From Gorsachius magnificus (lineage: Eukaryota > Chordata > Aves > Pelecaniformes > Ardeidae): a DNA stretch of 64,000 nucleotides. The stretch spans positions 43,165,099 to 43,229,098 of the forward strand of contig CM067084.1 in NCBI GenBank assembly GCA_034008185.1, written 5' to 3'. Positions 1 to 13,591 of the stretch are shown piece after piece. How positions within the stretch are numbered: the first letter of the stretch is position 1; every line of letters starts with the position of its first letter. The position numbers and the translations under genes are program-made. The notes below the pieces were generated by a model that was not told the DNA's origin, did no database searches, and was given only the letters and a program-made list of their open reading frames with translations.

Positions 1-3000
1 TAAACCATACTGAAGTAGATAAAAAGCACCAGTATTATGCAACCTTTGTGAAATCTTAATAGTTAAGTTGTCTATTAATGGAATTAACAAAACCATCAAA
101 ATCAGCTAAACATTCAATTCTCTTGGGCACTTGGGAAAATCTTACCCTCCCTAGCCCATGAAGGATAAAATAGGCCCTTCACTCTCAGATCTTTCTCTTT
201 TTACTTGAGATGAAATGGTGAATTCTCAAAGCTATGTTTATGCATTTATGTCCATTTGAATTGTTAGGTGAAAATTCTTTCAAGACAGCAATGAATGAAA
301 ATTTCTGCAGGAGTGAGGTATTAACTGAACCGAAAAAATATTTTTCTCTGAAACTGGTACAAAACAAGGCAAACCAATTGACTGTATTCTCCTCATATTA
401 ACTAATTGTGACATGTTATGATATTAAAAGGCATTCAGTTACAATATTCAGATCCCTGCACTTATCTGTACCTCATGCATGTGTGTATAAGATTAAATAA
501 AACAGCAAAAGCTGTAGTAGAAGCACTAATCAAGTGCCAGGCTTTGTAAAGTGCAAGTATTTTTTCCTTCGATTTCCCTCTCTCAGCTGAATATTTGCAT
601 GGGATATCATTGGGGGAAAATGACTCTACTTCCTCTGAATATGTGATATATTAACTTTCCTGTCTATTTCTGGATATATATTATTTTCTTTTTTTTCTGA
701 ATAAATTTTATCTGGTTGTGACAACTGGAAAAAAACCCCACCACTTCCTAGTCTCATGCAGGTTTCATTAAAACTTTCTCTGAATCGAATAGATTTAGAC
801 AAAGTGAGATTTTAAGATTGAAGTCTAAAACTAGATGGCTTCTGTTGTTGTATTAACTTGAACAACAAGGGTACACTTGAGCCACATATAGTAGGTTGAA
901 CCAGAAGGAAAAGGGAGTAATTTTTACATCTAAATTACATGGCTTTCATTCATTTATTTCTCTTCTTTGCAATGTTTCCTTTCTGCTTTAGTCCAATGCT
1001 AATGAGCTGCTGAGAATAACCTACTGATAACTGGAAATACCTTTTAACCTTTCAGTAACAAATTATTGTTCAAAGTGTATTGTTCAGAACTTTTTAAGAG
1101 AAACCAACTGCCCACAAATACTGAAATTTTGAATTGATGTGAAGGAAATAACCACTTTGCTGTGTGTGTATAATCTTTCCACTGTTATATTCAGTGACTT
1201 CATTACTCTTTGAATACATCTATAAACACTAATCTGCCGTAATGCCTTGATAGTCTTGCCTCAAATCTGAGACATGCTTCATCTTTTCTGATCTGTCTAT
1301 GGTGAATGCACCTATAAGCTAAGAATCAGTGTTTATAAAAAACTCCTTGCTTCTAGATTCTTTATGCTGCTTTTTGGGGAGTACCTTTATACAGGGCACT
1401 CACAGGCACTCAGGCTGACTGTTGGATTACTTTGACATATGCTAAAAATAGGACCATATACTTCTAAATAAGTATTTAATTAAGATCAGACATTACTCAA
1501 GTCTTTACAAGCATATATTAACTGTGCAAGGAAACACTTTTTTCTGTCTTCTTGAATGCATTACATTCTCTAAATACAGCCTTAAAATTCATTACTAAAT
1601 GCCATAAACTATGAAAAATCAGAAGTATGGCTCTTACCAAATTTTGTATGGATTCAGACAAAAACCAGTTGTGTGTAAAGCAGATTATCATTTGAAGCAT
1701 GTAGATTATGGCCAGAAGTGATATCCCCTGAGTAAAACTCATTGAACTGACAAGAAACAACTGCTGTGTCAAAATGTATTTCACTAAATCAGACTCATTA
1801 ATCTCTAATGCGTGCTTTTAATTTTTATTATCTACCCTGCCCACTAAGTCTTCTATAGTGCAATCTATTAAAAATAATAGCAATGTAGAGAAAATACTGA
1901 TGTAGTAATTAATTTTTATCATGTTTACATTTTAAATACCTGAATACAGATTTAGCATTCAATCTGTTACTTGAGTTTTGTAAGTCAAGAGCATATTTAT
2001 AAAGTAAATGTGTCTTAAAATATAGAGGAGCTTAATGGAGATGTGTGTTTGTTATACTAAAGAAATTTAAAATAGTATAATATATATCATTTTTCCACTA
2101 GGTACGTTAAATTAAATCACCTTAGTTTCTGTTGAGTTTATGGCCCTTTATTAAATGTGAAATACATGGCTCAATCAAATGTGCCCATTTAATTAGGGAA
2201 ATCTAAAATCTTGTAATAGTCCTGTAATTGGGGAAGCAAGAAAACATAAATTATTTAAACGTATCGAACTATTTGGTAACACAAACTTGTCTCTAGATTT
2301 TCTTTAGTGAGCAGTGTTAACAAGGATGGGTATTGATTTTTCCAACCAAAAATATTTCGTTATTTGGTACAGTTCCAGATAAACTGATGACCTTTTCCTT
2401 TTTTCCAACTATTGCATCATTCTTTCTTCTTGGCATGAAGAAAAGGAAGAAAGACTTCTGTGGAAAGTATCTAGTCACTTGCAGAAATAAAGCAGAATCA
2501 GAGAATTTATAAGAACAAACAGCAGCTCATGTCCTAGGTCCATCCCAGGATATTTTATGCACAAAAGGGATAAAACCCACTTGTTCTGTGTTTGAAATTT
2601 TTCAGGAGGAACAGCAATATTAATAGAGCTAACTGAGCTTCCTTAATATAACCAAAAAAAGAAATATTTTTATTTTTTAATTGAATAGCACTGTACTTAA
2701 TACTCAGAGTGCTTGTGGTATTGTGCTCACTGTGCATAAGGGGAAAAAAGCATTTTGATAGAAATGGCCCTTTAAAACAGTCAGTGGTTACCATACATCC
2801 TATCTAGTATAGTAGTATATATATTATCAGAGTAGGTATATGGTATTATTCATGTAATAAGCCTAAAAATTCATCCTCCAGCACCCTAACTTTGGAAGCT
2901 CTGCTGATTAATGTAATTAGTGTCCCTTACTGAAGTGGCTGGGCTTCCGCAGCACGAGAAGATATTGTGGCAGATTTTGAAATCACCATAAGGTCCACTC

Positions 3001-4385
3001 TCGGCAACAAAGCAGAGACTTATGATACGGATAAGGCACCAAATTGCTTAGTGCCATTAACCGGGGGTGAGGAGGATGGGTGCACAGGAAGTAGCAGAAG
3101 TGTAGGGTGCTTTGGTAATGAAAATTTTGAAGCCTCAAGGGTGGAGTGTTATTTTTGAGATTTAGGATCCTAGAATTGCCAATCATAAAAGTTTACAGTA
3201 TTAGAATTATGTAGATAACTTCAAAATTCCTGATGCCACTACCCAAGTTCAGTGAGACCCTATATGTCATTCATGCATATGTATTTGCAATACTGAGGCC
3301 TACATTAGCAAAATGGAAATCTGATGAGATGCTGCAACAAAGCAGGTATCTACTAAAATGCATTTACCTTGCTCATCTAGATGAAAAAAGTACATTCGGC
3401 CATCCACTGCTGAAATGAATTTTACAGGGGAAAAATAAACCCAAGTAAATTATTTCGCTGTCTGTATAAGATTAGCAACTGATTAGCTGAGAAAAGGCAG
3501 ATGAGGGAAGTGAGTGATGGTGCTCTCTTTGTTGTAGGTTTATGCAGCACAGTCAATCTAACTGATCAAGCTCATAATTAAAGCTTAGTGTTCCCAAGAC
3601 AAAATTTCAATTAAAAATAATTTATCTGAATGCAGTAGTACTCAAATAGTAAAATTCAGTAAGACAGATATCTTTGTGTGGTCTCTCAAATTTTGCTTTG
3701 ATATTCTTGAATAAGGACAGCACTGGCAGAAAGGGCTAATTTCTTGGGTAAGTATATGCAGAAACAGTTCAAACAGAATATCTTAGGAATGGATTATTCT
3801 GCCAGTGGTTCATAAGTATATTACAGGTTCAATCCAGTGCATTAAATTTTCGTAAAATAATCAGAAGGCATGATAATTAAAATAAGGCAAAACATCTTAA
3901 AATAAATTCAGGAAATATTAAACCTGAAGGCTACCTGAGCTTTTGGTTCCTACTTGTCTGCTTGTGTTACTTGATTAATAAATGTGCATTATCTTTGAAG
4001 CTATTTAAAGAAAATAATTTGGTAATGTAACTTTAAGTAAAAGTCTAAATGCCTGTTGCTGATACTGGTTGGCTGTCAAGGATTAGAGATACACTGTGTA
4101 TTTTCCAAATGGCCTGTGTGATAACGTATCTGAGCAGCTGTATTCCATCACTGTGCAAATGGAGCAGTAAAGAACGGTTATATGATCGGATCCCCTTCTT
4201 AGCAAACTGTGGGCCTGAAATGTGAAGACTTTATTCTGAACAAAGGTGTGGTTACCAGTACATACTTGCACTGTATATGTTATATTGTTAAATATGTTCT
4301 GCATCTTGTAAGAACTGCACTGAAATATGCGGTTGTTATAAAGAACAAGACATTTCTCTTCATGGATTCTAAGGGATAAGGAAGA
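1..4385. other. AT-rich intron sequence, probably GLRA3 intron 5
   Basis: No exon, RNA gene or recognisable repeat seen. GLRA3 exon 6 was looked for on the minus strand (GYTMNDLIFEW and YCTKHYNTG in degenerate reverse translation) and not found, so it should lie beyond base 1. A patch around 2950-3150 is richer in GC than its surroundings but matches nothing I know. Confidence 0.6.
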
Positions 4386-4684
4386 TCATAGAATCATAGA
4401 ATGTTTTGGGTTGTAAGGGAACCCTAGGGCATCTAGTCCAACCCCCTGCAATGAGCAGGGACACCGCTAACTAGATCAGGTTGCTCAGAGCCCCGTCCAA
4501 CCTGGTCTTGAATGTTTCCAGGGATGGGGCCTCCACTACCTCTCTGGGCAACCTGTTCCAGTGTTTCACTACCCTCATTGTAAAGAATTTGTTCCTTATA
4601 TCCAGTCTAAACCTACCCTGGTTTATTTAAAGCCTTACCCCTTGTCCCGTCACAGCTGTCCCTACTAAAAAGATTTTCCCTGGT
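4386..4684 (-). mobile_element. CR1 LINE 3' fragment (subfamily with AACATTCTATGATTC end)
   Basis: Read on the minus strand this is the last ~300 bp of a CR1 non-LTR retrotransposon: the C-terminal end of the ORF2 coding region, a short 3' UTR, and the terminal octamer repeats (reverse complement of ATAGAATCATAGAATG at 4388-4403). It is severely 5'-truncated, the normal fate of CR1 inserts. It shares long identical phrases with the copy at 31496-31995, so the two belong to one subfamily, different from the copies at 6401, 39058 and 55243. It has the same orientation as GLRA3. Confidence 0.9.
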
Positions 4685-6400
4685 GTCTTTATTGCACTGT
4701 TGGGTCCATAAATACTGAATCCACAGAAACTAGCTGGCAGGAGAGTTGACACAATCTAGGAACCTGAGTTTGAGGAAATAGAGGAACGAACTCACAGCAA
4801 TGTCACAGAATGAGGAATTGTGTACCTTGCAGTTTTTCAAGTTCAGTCGCACCTGTAGAAGCCCTATCTCCCTGACGATACCTGTTTCTAGATTCTCTTC
4901 CTTATGTTTGCTATGCCACACAAGCCTGCACCAGGTGTTAATATGGTGATGAGTTTTGCAGTTTATTTATATTTTTTTTTTGTATTTGCAAATATAGCAA
5001 AGACAATACTTAATCACATTTCCTATGCCTCTAATGTTTCTATCAGGAGGCTACTGTATTTTGTCTAGGGAAATAATTTCAGTGGCCTTCTACTCAACCC
5101 TGAGAGTATAGAAAGAGATGACCCAGATCCAAATCATGAGTGCTTTTATCAACTGCACAGAAATCTAAATGTTTATTAACTCTGCTTATAAATGTATGGA
5201 GTTTATTCTGTAGTAGACATAAGTGCTTAGCTCTTGAATCCTGACTTCTTGAGATAAGACTTGAGTGTAAGATGTTTTCTCTCTCTGCCTTGCTTTCATT
5301 GTTTTCTACTTTCCATAGGAAATGTGGTGTGCATGCCTGAAGGGAGTCCCAGTCTATGGGTCTGGAAGAAAAAACCGAATCTATTTCTGAGCATACCTGT
5401 CTTTCATGGTCAGCTTTTGCTACATAATGGTTAACCTTACTCTTTGTAAATTCTTGCTGTTCAGTCTTCCTATATTATCTCTCTTGCTGCTGCTTTGTGA
5501 GCAGAACATAAATATCTCTTACTTATTTACATTTGCTGCAGCCCAACGTGATATTCAGTCTCTTGCTAAAAAGGAATTTTTCCTTTTTTGGCTGTGAGGT
5601 GGTTTTGGTGACTATTATAAATTGCTACCAGATATTTTTATTACTGGTGATTCGGAAATAGAGTGTTATGGAGGAAAGTCCTAGTGGTTACATTTAGTGT
5701 TCAAAAAAGGACAGTCGGTCACTGGCCTGGTTAGTATATGGGAGTAAAGCTGACTTTTTCATTGATGGTGGAAAAGGGTGACACTTTTATACTACAGAAA
5801 TAGTTGAAAGCAATGGGGGCTATCATCTAGTACAGTGGTCTGCAGGACCAGGCCAACCTAAACTAAATCAGGTGGATTAGTAAGGACTTCTGTCGCTGAA
5901 ACACAGTGTGCTAGGGTTTGGGTTTGCAGTGGGTAAATGCATGAAGGTTGAGAAAGGAAGTAGAGATGCCAAATTTTGTGTGTTATGGGATGCAAACCAG
6001 CTGCTGTGGTTGAAGTAGTGTGCAATTTGCAATGTATTTGTTATTGTCTGGCTACTGTCCGGGTGTTTGCTCTCAATTCTATAAAGGTATTACCAATTAC
6101 ACAAAATCTAAGCGGTGCCATCATAGAACTGGAAAGAAAGGACAGAAAAACCACATTATTATGTTTAACAGCAGTGTTCAGAAGTTACAGGACTGGTTAG
6201 GTTATATTAATACTGTCCAAATAAACCCAAAATCTGAGGTATTGCACATCTGTAATGCAAAAGTAAATGAGAAATTATTGGTAATTATATGACAAAAATA
6301 TCATCACAGGAGGAAAATGTTGCCAGAGGGAGCGTTTCTTGGGAAAACTCAAGAACTGTGTGTATGCATGGCACTGCAGCCTCTCGGCAAACAGCTATCA
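4685..6400. other. Intron, nothing recognised
   Basis: AT-rich sequence between two CR1 copies. Several short open frames occur (for example 5976-6200) but show no domain, splice or codon evidence. Confidence 0.5.
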
Positions 6401-7756
6401 AGGTTGGCAAATGTGATGCCTCTCTTCAAGAAGGGCCGGAAGGAGGATCCGGGGAACTACAGACCAGCCCGCCTAACCTCGGTACCGGGGAAAATTATGG
6501 AGAGGTTCATCTTGAGTGTGCTCACCAGGCACATGGAGGACAATCAGGGGATCAGGCCCAGCCAGCATGGGTTCATGAAAGGCAGGTCTTGCCTAACCAA
6601 CCTGATTTCCTTCTATGTCCAGGTGACCCACCTGGTAGATGAGGGAAAGGCTGTGGATGTTGTCTACCTGGACTTCAGCAAAGCCTTTGACACAGTCTCC
6701 CATAGCATTCTGCTGGAGAAGCTGGCAGTTCATGGCCTAGATGGATGTACTCTTCGCTGGGTTAAAAACTGGCTCGGTGGCCAAGCCCAGAGAGTCGTGG
6801 TGAATGGAGTTAAATCCAGTTGGCGGCCGGTCACAAGCGGTGTCCCCCAGGGCTCAGTCCTAGGGCCAGTCTTGTTTAATATCTTTATCAATGACCTGGA
6901 TGAGGGGATTGAGTGTGCCCTCAGTAAATTTGCAGACGACACCAAACTGGGTGGTAGTGTTGATGTGCTTGAGGGGAGGAGGGCTCTGCAGAGGGACCTG
7001 GACAGGCTGGATCGATGGGCCGAGGCCAATTGTATGAGGTTCAACAAGGCCAAGTGCCGGGTCCTGCACTTTGGTCGCAACAACCCCATGCAGCGGTACA
7101 GGCTTGGGGAAGAGTGGCTGGAAAGGTGCCTGGTGGAAAAAGACCTGGGGGCGTTGGTCAACAGCCGGCTGAATATGAGCCAGCAGTGTGCCCAGGTGGC
7201 CAAGAAGGCCAATGGCATCCTGGCCTGTATCAGGAATAGTGTGGCCAGCAGGAGTAGGGAAGTGATGGTGCCCCTGTACTCGGTGCTGGTGAGGCTGCAC
7301 CTTGAATACTGTGTTCAGTCTTGGGCCCCTCACTACAAGAAAGATGTTGCCTTGCTGGAACACGTCCAGAGGAGAGCAACCAAGCTGGTGAGGGGTTTGG
7401 AGCACAAGTCATACGAGGAGCGTCTGAGGGAACTGGGGTTGTTTAGTCTGGAGAAGAGGAGGCTGAGGGGAGACCTTATTGCCCTCTACAACTACCTGAA
7501 AGGAGGCTGTAGCAAGGTGGGGGTCGGCCTCTTCTCCCTGGTAACAGATGATAGGACGAGGGGGAATGGTCTGAAGCTGTGCCAGGGCAGGTTTAGGCTA
7601 GACATTAGGAAAAACTTCTTCACCGAGAGGGTTGTCAGGCTCTGGAATGGGCTGCCCAGGGAGGTGGTCGAGTCCTCATCCCTGGAGGTATTTAAAAGAA
7701 GGATAGATGAGGTGCTTAGGACATGGTTTAGTAGTGGGATGGCAGTGCTAGGTTAA
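6401..7756 (+). pseudogene. CR1 ORF2 fragment (reverse transcriptase, catalytic motifs present)
   Basis: An open frame without internal stops runs from 6317 to 7756; its first ~28 codons are flanking DNA rather than CR1. In that 479-residue reading the RT motifs appear in order: DPGNYRP (44-50), motif [14 protein letters not shown] with catalytic Asp at ~119, [11 protein letters not shown] (174-184), and motif C FADD (205-208) with its Asp pair. The thumb/C-terminal region follows, with [13 protein letters not shown] and [10 protein letters not shown]. The 3' end carries a one-base deletion: GCTTAGGACATGG at ~7708 where the related copy at 39.2 kb has GCTTAGGGACATGG. The expected LRDMV-stop is therefore replaced by about ten extra residues. 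It is a 5'-truncated relic, but young enough to keep the frame. Confidence 0.9.
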
Positions 7757-7814
7757 CGGTTGGACTCGATGATCTTAAAGGTCTTTTCCAACCGAGGTGA
7801 TTCTATGATTCTAT
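6401..7814 (+). mobile_element. CR1 LINE, 5'-truncated, reverse-transcriptase frame open
   Basis: A 1.4 kb CR1 insertion. Similarity to the 15.7 kb copy begins at AGGTTGGCAAATGTGA (6401) and ends with two terminal repeats, GATTCTATGATTCTAT, at 7799-7814. It carries the reverse-transcriptase half of ORF2 from about the FKKG/DPGNYRP region to the C-terminus plus the whole 3' UTR. The endonuclease and upstream part are missing, so it cannot retrotranspose on its own. It lies antisense to GLRA3 in the probable intron 5. Confidence 0.95.
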
Positions 7815-10800
7815 CTTTAAAGAGACAACTCATTTTTAGGAGCCTGAAGTCATTGCAGGTAATTAGCTAGTGAAGCATGTGCTAGCAGACTGAGATGTGT
7901 GCCTGAGATGAAGAACTGGCAAACTAAGTAGAATTTAGAATTAACTGGTAGTGTAGAGGGCCTGAAACAATGGGGACAGTTGGATTTGGCCTGCAGAAGT
8001 TTTTCTTTAGAAAATCATCTGTCAAAGAGCTGGTGATAATTGTGAAAAAATGAAAATAAAACTCTGTGTGGTCACACTCATGGAGGGGGGAGGAAGAAAA
8101 GATAAGACACTGGTTGAGTGAGATTGCAGGGGAAAACTTATTGGAACCAAGCTATTTATATCAGTTGTATACATGCATGCTAAGAGTATGAAGATTTTAT
8201 TTTGGCTAATTCAATATCAGCTGTAGGCATTAAAAGCCCATAATCTCATAGGCAAGACAGTGGACAGCCAACATGTTTGTCCTGAAGAATTATTAAAGTG
8301 TCTTGAGAGTATTAACATCTCTTTTCCAGGCTGTCCAAGGACTACACCATTACAGGAAAAACAAGGCTTGTTATACAGGGAAAGCAATTCCCCTGTACCA
8401 TCAGAGACTCCACACCTTTGAATCACAATTGTCTCAGCAGTTCCAAGATACCCCCTTTTTTCTTCTGCTGACAGTCTTATTTGCTAAGTTCTTTCCTTTT
8501 ACCCACCCTTAAAGTACCATTCCAAGCCATGAAGAATAAAATTTTTGAGCAATCTTATGATCCAGCTGAATACCAATATATCTAATAAATTTTCTACTCA
8601 TTCTGTTTAATTCCTGGAAGGTGATGCTTCCCCTGTGTCATTTTACAATACCTACAGGCATATTAAAACCTAACACTTTTCCTCTTGTTCAATAAACAAA
8701 CATGAGTGGCATGAAATAACTGAGCTGAATATCTAGCATTTTTGTACAAGGGAGTTTGGTTAAACTACAGAATTTGAAGATAGTTTGGTTCAACTACAGA
8801 ATTTGTTTTATGCTTTTTTAAATCCCAGTGATTTATCTATATTCCATTCTTATTTCTTTAATGTTTAGTAAGGTACAGGTCCAAGAATAACATTGGATTT
8901 ATTCAGCAGATCGAGCAGTTCTTTAGGTATTGAGCTGAGGCAAGAACTACAGTTATGTTGACTAGTTATTTCACTGCTCTTCTGTTAGGCATCCCAACAA
9001 TGTGCCTCCAGGATGGGCTGCCTGCGCATTACTGTTCCTAAGAACATGGCAGAGGTTTGAATTGTGCCCTAAATTCCAAGCAACATAGCAGGGGGAAGAG
9101 CTGACAGAGCTAACCAGTCTGGTTTTGGCTTGAGGTTAGAATAAATTCTTCTAATATACATTGCGCGCTAAAAATATACACTTCAGAAATCAGCTGTGAT
9201 GCATTTCAAAGCTGAATTTATGCTGGAGCTCCAAGAAAGCAGGATTTTATTCTATGTACTTCTGAGCTGCTTTGCAAAGGGCCTGCCCCTTGTACTGCCC
9301 TCTAAGTTGTTCTGATGGAATCTCTCCCTTGGGAGTTACAGGTTTATCTTTCTTAGCCTGACTTTCAGACAAGCATAACAGTTCAGGCCCAGCCCTCTAC
9401 CACATCTCTCAAACCTAATATTCCTTGCTGAACCCAAATCTCTATAGATTTTCATCTGTCACTTTTATATTAATTTCTGTGGGTTCAGCAACAATTGTAC
9501 TGTTACTACTGCCCTTTCATCCTGCGCTGGTCGGGAGCTGAAGACTGCAAATATCTAGGTCTTTGTAGCTGTGTGTCAGGTCTCACTTCAGATACGCACA
9601 GTGGGCTGAGTCACCCATCTGCAGAGCAGAAACCATGGGTTGAGTTGTTGACAACTTTTGTGCTACTGAAATGGAAAGAAGAGATATGGTTTCCACACAT
9701 TCAGGCACAGGCAGACCTTCACCTAGTGTGTCTAGAAGTGCTGTCTCTCAGGTAGATACCTGAGGTTCCCTGGCAGATAAGAAATACGCTACAGTTTTAT
9801 TATCTTTCTCATGGTATCTTTGTGCTCTTGTGGGAAAGGAACAATGTGCACATCATCTGTAATGCAGTAGCCTGTACTGTTGTAGCCTGCTTACAGATCT
9901 TTCCATTTGCACAATGTCCAATTTAGAGGCTGTAAGGAAAGAAATTGTACTATGCAGGTAACAGCGTCATGTAGTACAGAGTGAATTTTCTCTAAAAATT
10001 CAAAAGACAGGATTTCTTAGAAAGACAAAAAAGCCTCTGTAAATCAAAATTTAAAAAGTATTTATTTAATTTATTGAGAGAGACCATAAGGATCAAAATA
10101 AAATTATGAGGTAAGCAGGTGCTTTCTCCCTTACACATGTTGCTTTTCATAGTATATTTCTTCTTTTTGTAACTGAGTTAGCCTTTTCATTATTCTTTGA
10201 AATTTCAGAAATATCAAATGTCACGTAAAGTTATAACTGTAATATATGAATAAAGGACTGCTGTGAGATAAAAGCAAAACTTTAAAAAGAGAGAGACAAC
10301 AAGCTCTAGCGCATGAAGGAAAAACATTTCTTTCCTGGAAGACAGGCCACAGAAATAAATATGTATCTAGCTGACATTTCTTTGTATCTTATTCAAGCAG
10401 AATAAAACTAAAATTATCTCACATGCCTATAGGCTGCCCTGGCGTAAAGCATACAGATGTAGAAGGGATTATTTCATATGTGCATTTTCATTTGCTTCCT
10501 TTCCAAGATACAAAAGCAGCTCATTCTAGTTGCTGAGAAATCATTTGGTAAAATAAATCCTTTAAAAATAGAAGATATTTCCACTTCAATATTTTTCAGA
10601 CACTTCATGATATAAGTGAAGTGCTTTAACCAGGGGCAAATCCAGCTGCTTAGACTGACCTTGGAAAAAACATTACATGAAATGGCTAAAAATAAAAATG
10701 TCATTTGGGAAGAAAAGCTATGCATGAATTTTCCTCTTGGAGCTTTCTATGCTGGAGCAACAGTATCAATATTGAAGGGAAGTATGTAGTACTAAACAAA

Positions 10801-13508
10801 ATTACAATTTTATAGCAGAGGTAAAACCTATGATCTGTCCTTCATAAGTAACTGTGAGCCTTTCTTTGCAACCTGGTGGTAAGATGAGTAAGAAAAATAC
10901 AAGTGATTTGTTAGAAACCGTCTGATTCGCTTAGTGACCCATGCAGGAACAAGGCTTGCAAAATCAGATACAATTTAAACAAACTGTGAGATAAATGGGC
11001 ATTGTCAATTTTTAATTGTACAATGTCTTACTCAACTTGGTGCTCAGTGTAAAAAACAGCAATGATGATCACTTTAAAAGAAACATCTGGAAGCATGGCT
11101 GCTGCTATTCTGTTCCTGTGACCACTTTGATTTTTATAACACAGCCTGATGATGAGATCACTTACTCAGGACATGAGAAGACTGTGTACTCAGTTTTGAA
11201 ATCCCATGTCTTTCACTTCCCTGGACAGTGCACTGACAACCAGGGTTAGTGTTTCGATCCCCCTGTTCAAGTTGTCTCACTGTGCACCAAAACATGTAAG
11301 CTAGCCGGCCACAGGAGAGCATGACCCTGTGGCCTAGAAATTAGAGATTCTTGGACGGATTCAGGGCTATGTTGGCTCTTACCTCAGGAGATTTGATATG
11401 AAGCCTGGGAAAATGCTTAATGCACCCATCCTCCTTTTTCTTCCATAATTTTAAAGAGAAATTGATGCCTGTTCCAGAGCCAAAGACTCTGCAATGTAAA
11501 TGTTTCTGTTCACCTTTTTCTAAGTTTTGGAAAATGGTCAGAGTTCAGCCTCATATAAAACATTGATTTTTACCTAGGTACTCTCCTGCCCAGCACGAAG
11601 ATATTTTTTATAACTCCTCCAAGGTGTCCGTTTCCCTTCCTGTATTTCTTGTATAGAGAAACTAACTGGTTTTGGGCAGGTGAATTTCTGCTCTTCTAGG
11701 AGCTTGGAAGTTATGTCACTGTGCCTAACCTCTTTGGATCTGTCCCAAAGTAATTTCTCTTGATTTCAGGGATCTGCTGTCTTGTTCTTGCAAACCTGAC
11801 TAGCTATTCTGCTCTCAGACATGTAGGTGTAGCCAGAGCTCCCACAGGCTGCAGAATTTTCTGCCTCAGGCCAGCTACTTTGCCCATAGTCTCTATTTTT
11901 CAGTGTCTGGAATTGCAGGTAAAATAGAATTAGACAAGGCGATATGGGGAAAGCTTTATTACTTGCAACTTCCTTATGAAATCACATTTGATCTTTCTCT
12001 GCAACTAGAAGATTTTGAAGCACTCATTTGTATTTTGTTCAGCTCTTCTTTTGTGAACATTGCCTCTCTCTGTTATGTGAATGTGCAACAGGGAATTTAA
12101 TCGCACTGAACTGAATGATTAAAAACAAGTCTTCAGTGAAAAATGCTCTGTTGGAAAATACAGTAGAACATCTATGGTGCTGTTCAACTAATAAGTACTC
12201 GTTCCCTATGGTGCAGCTTGTGGGGATTGTGAACTTCTGCAAAGTTTCTATAAAGCAAAACAGATGCCCGTGTGTTCAAGAATGCTCAGTTGTTGCATGA
12301 CCTGTCCTCACAAGGGCTGGAAGGGAGGAAAAATACAGCTGAGTTTTATGAAGTTGTGAAAGCAACAATTTCATAATTTTTAAACACTTTTTTTTTAAAA
12401 AAAAATACCTTTTTCTTGTTCAGTCAAATACTATATTATTTTCTGTTTGAAGCATAATTGCATATAGTGAGTATACCCACCATCTGTATGTACTCTGATA
12501 CAACTGCCTCGTATTAACCTTTTATTTAGTCGCATTAATTATAAAGGTGACATAGGTTATTAGTAGGATTATCTGCTTGGGTTGACAGTGGAGATTTGCT
12601 TAAATGCTGAATATATAATGTTGCCCTAAATTCCTTGACATTTGTAGCAAATAACTATCTCTCAGTTTTAGTCAAGAAAATTCCTGCTGTCAGATTCAGC
12701 CATTGCCCTCATATTGAAAGCCTGATTTATAATATTACCATCTGTTCATTGTAATGAAAGATACATCTGGCTTTCATACTAACCCTGCAATTTTTTGTAA
12801 AAGCATACCATTCCCAGGATTTTCTGGAGGGTGTTCCACTGAGCCAAGGCGCTGCCCCAGCTGGGGGGATGAGGGCTGTATAAGTGATGCACCCTGTGTA
12901 GGTACATGGGCGTATACATATATATGCTGTGCAATCTTCTACAGTTCTCCCTTGTAGTAAATCCTTTCCCTAACCTCTTCTAGGATGATTAGGTGAAAAC
13001 TACAGATATGTAGCTATAACATGTAGGCATGCTGTAGAGCTTGGGAAGGAATCTAAAGAGCAGGTACTCAGTATATATTACCTTGTTTCCAGCTTTTAAG
13101 GACTCTGAGTTGTTATCGAGTTCAGAATATTCACATAAATCACTCCCTTAAGTTGTTCTCATGTTCCCATTACGCTCTCATATTACTGTCCCCTGGTATG
13201 TGTGAACACAGCGAAGACTTAATGGTGAATCCCCATATGCATAAATCTTGCGTAAAGGTAAACTGGCACTAGGTACTTAAGTTTAATAGTAACTTTAGAT
13301 TTACACAAAACTGTTGATTTTCAGTCCAAGTAAGGATGAAAGAATCTCTTCCTTTGAAAATTTATGTTTCACAGATTGTTTTGGTAAAATCAAGGATTCT
13401 TTTTTGAAAATTTGTTCTTGTACCACTACAAGGGGTCTTTCTGCCTCCTACATAGCTGTTGTAATACCTACAAAAGTATTTATAGGATAATACATTACTC
13501 AAACTTAC
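7815..13508. other. Intron, nothing recognised
   Basis: 5.7 kb of AT-rich sequence leading to the donor of GLRA3 exon 5. I see no exon, RNA gene or identifiable repeat except a small direct duplication near 8757-8805 and a perfect 12-bp palindrome CCCCAGCTGGGG near 12857. Confidence 0.5.
8757..8805. repeat. Short direct duplication
   Basis: Two adjacent ~25-bp units share AGTTTGGTT-AACTACAGAATTTG with one substitution (TTAAAC versus TTCAAC), separated by AAGAT. It looks like a small local tandem duplication; no function is implied. Confidence 0.6.
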
Positions 13509-13591
13509 AGCTTTCCAGTTGCATTATACATGTTTGCACATCCATTGGAAAATTTTTGAGATCCATCGGACAGGACAGTATTAAGGTCAAT
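13509..13591 (-). CDS. GLRA3: GLRA3 exon 5 (Cys-loop)
   Basis: An 83-bp exon, the family's usual length, bounded on the minus strand by acceptor TTACAG and consensus donor GTAAGT. Its first A completes the Arg codon begun in exon 4. It then encodes 27 residues beginning [15 protein letters not shown] and ending [12 protein letters not shown], with a final T left for the first codon of exon 6 (Phe in the paralogues). The two Cys with 13 residues between them form the signature disulphide Cys-loop that couples agonist binding to channel gating. LTLI replaces the LTLT I recall in other alpha subunits, a Thr-to-Ile change in the strand just before the loop. A longer open frame over the same bases (13505-13714) is out of frame and meaningless. 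Confidence 0.95.

Noticed and set aside
2950..3160. GC-richer patch with overlapping small open frames on both strands
   Set aside because: Translations match nothing I recognise and no splice signals frame them.
6730..7412. Minus-strand and second-frame open readings inside the CR1 copy (also 16447-17106)
   Set aside because: Shadows of the GC-richer CR1 reverse-transcriptase frame on the plus strand.
1..13508. GLRA3 exon 6
   Set aside because: No minus-strand match to GYTMNDLIFEW, QDEAPV or YCTKHYNTG was found; the exon is presumed left of the window.
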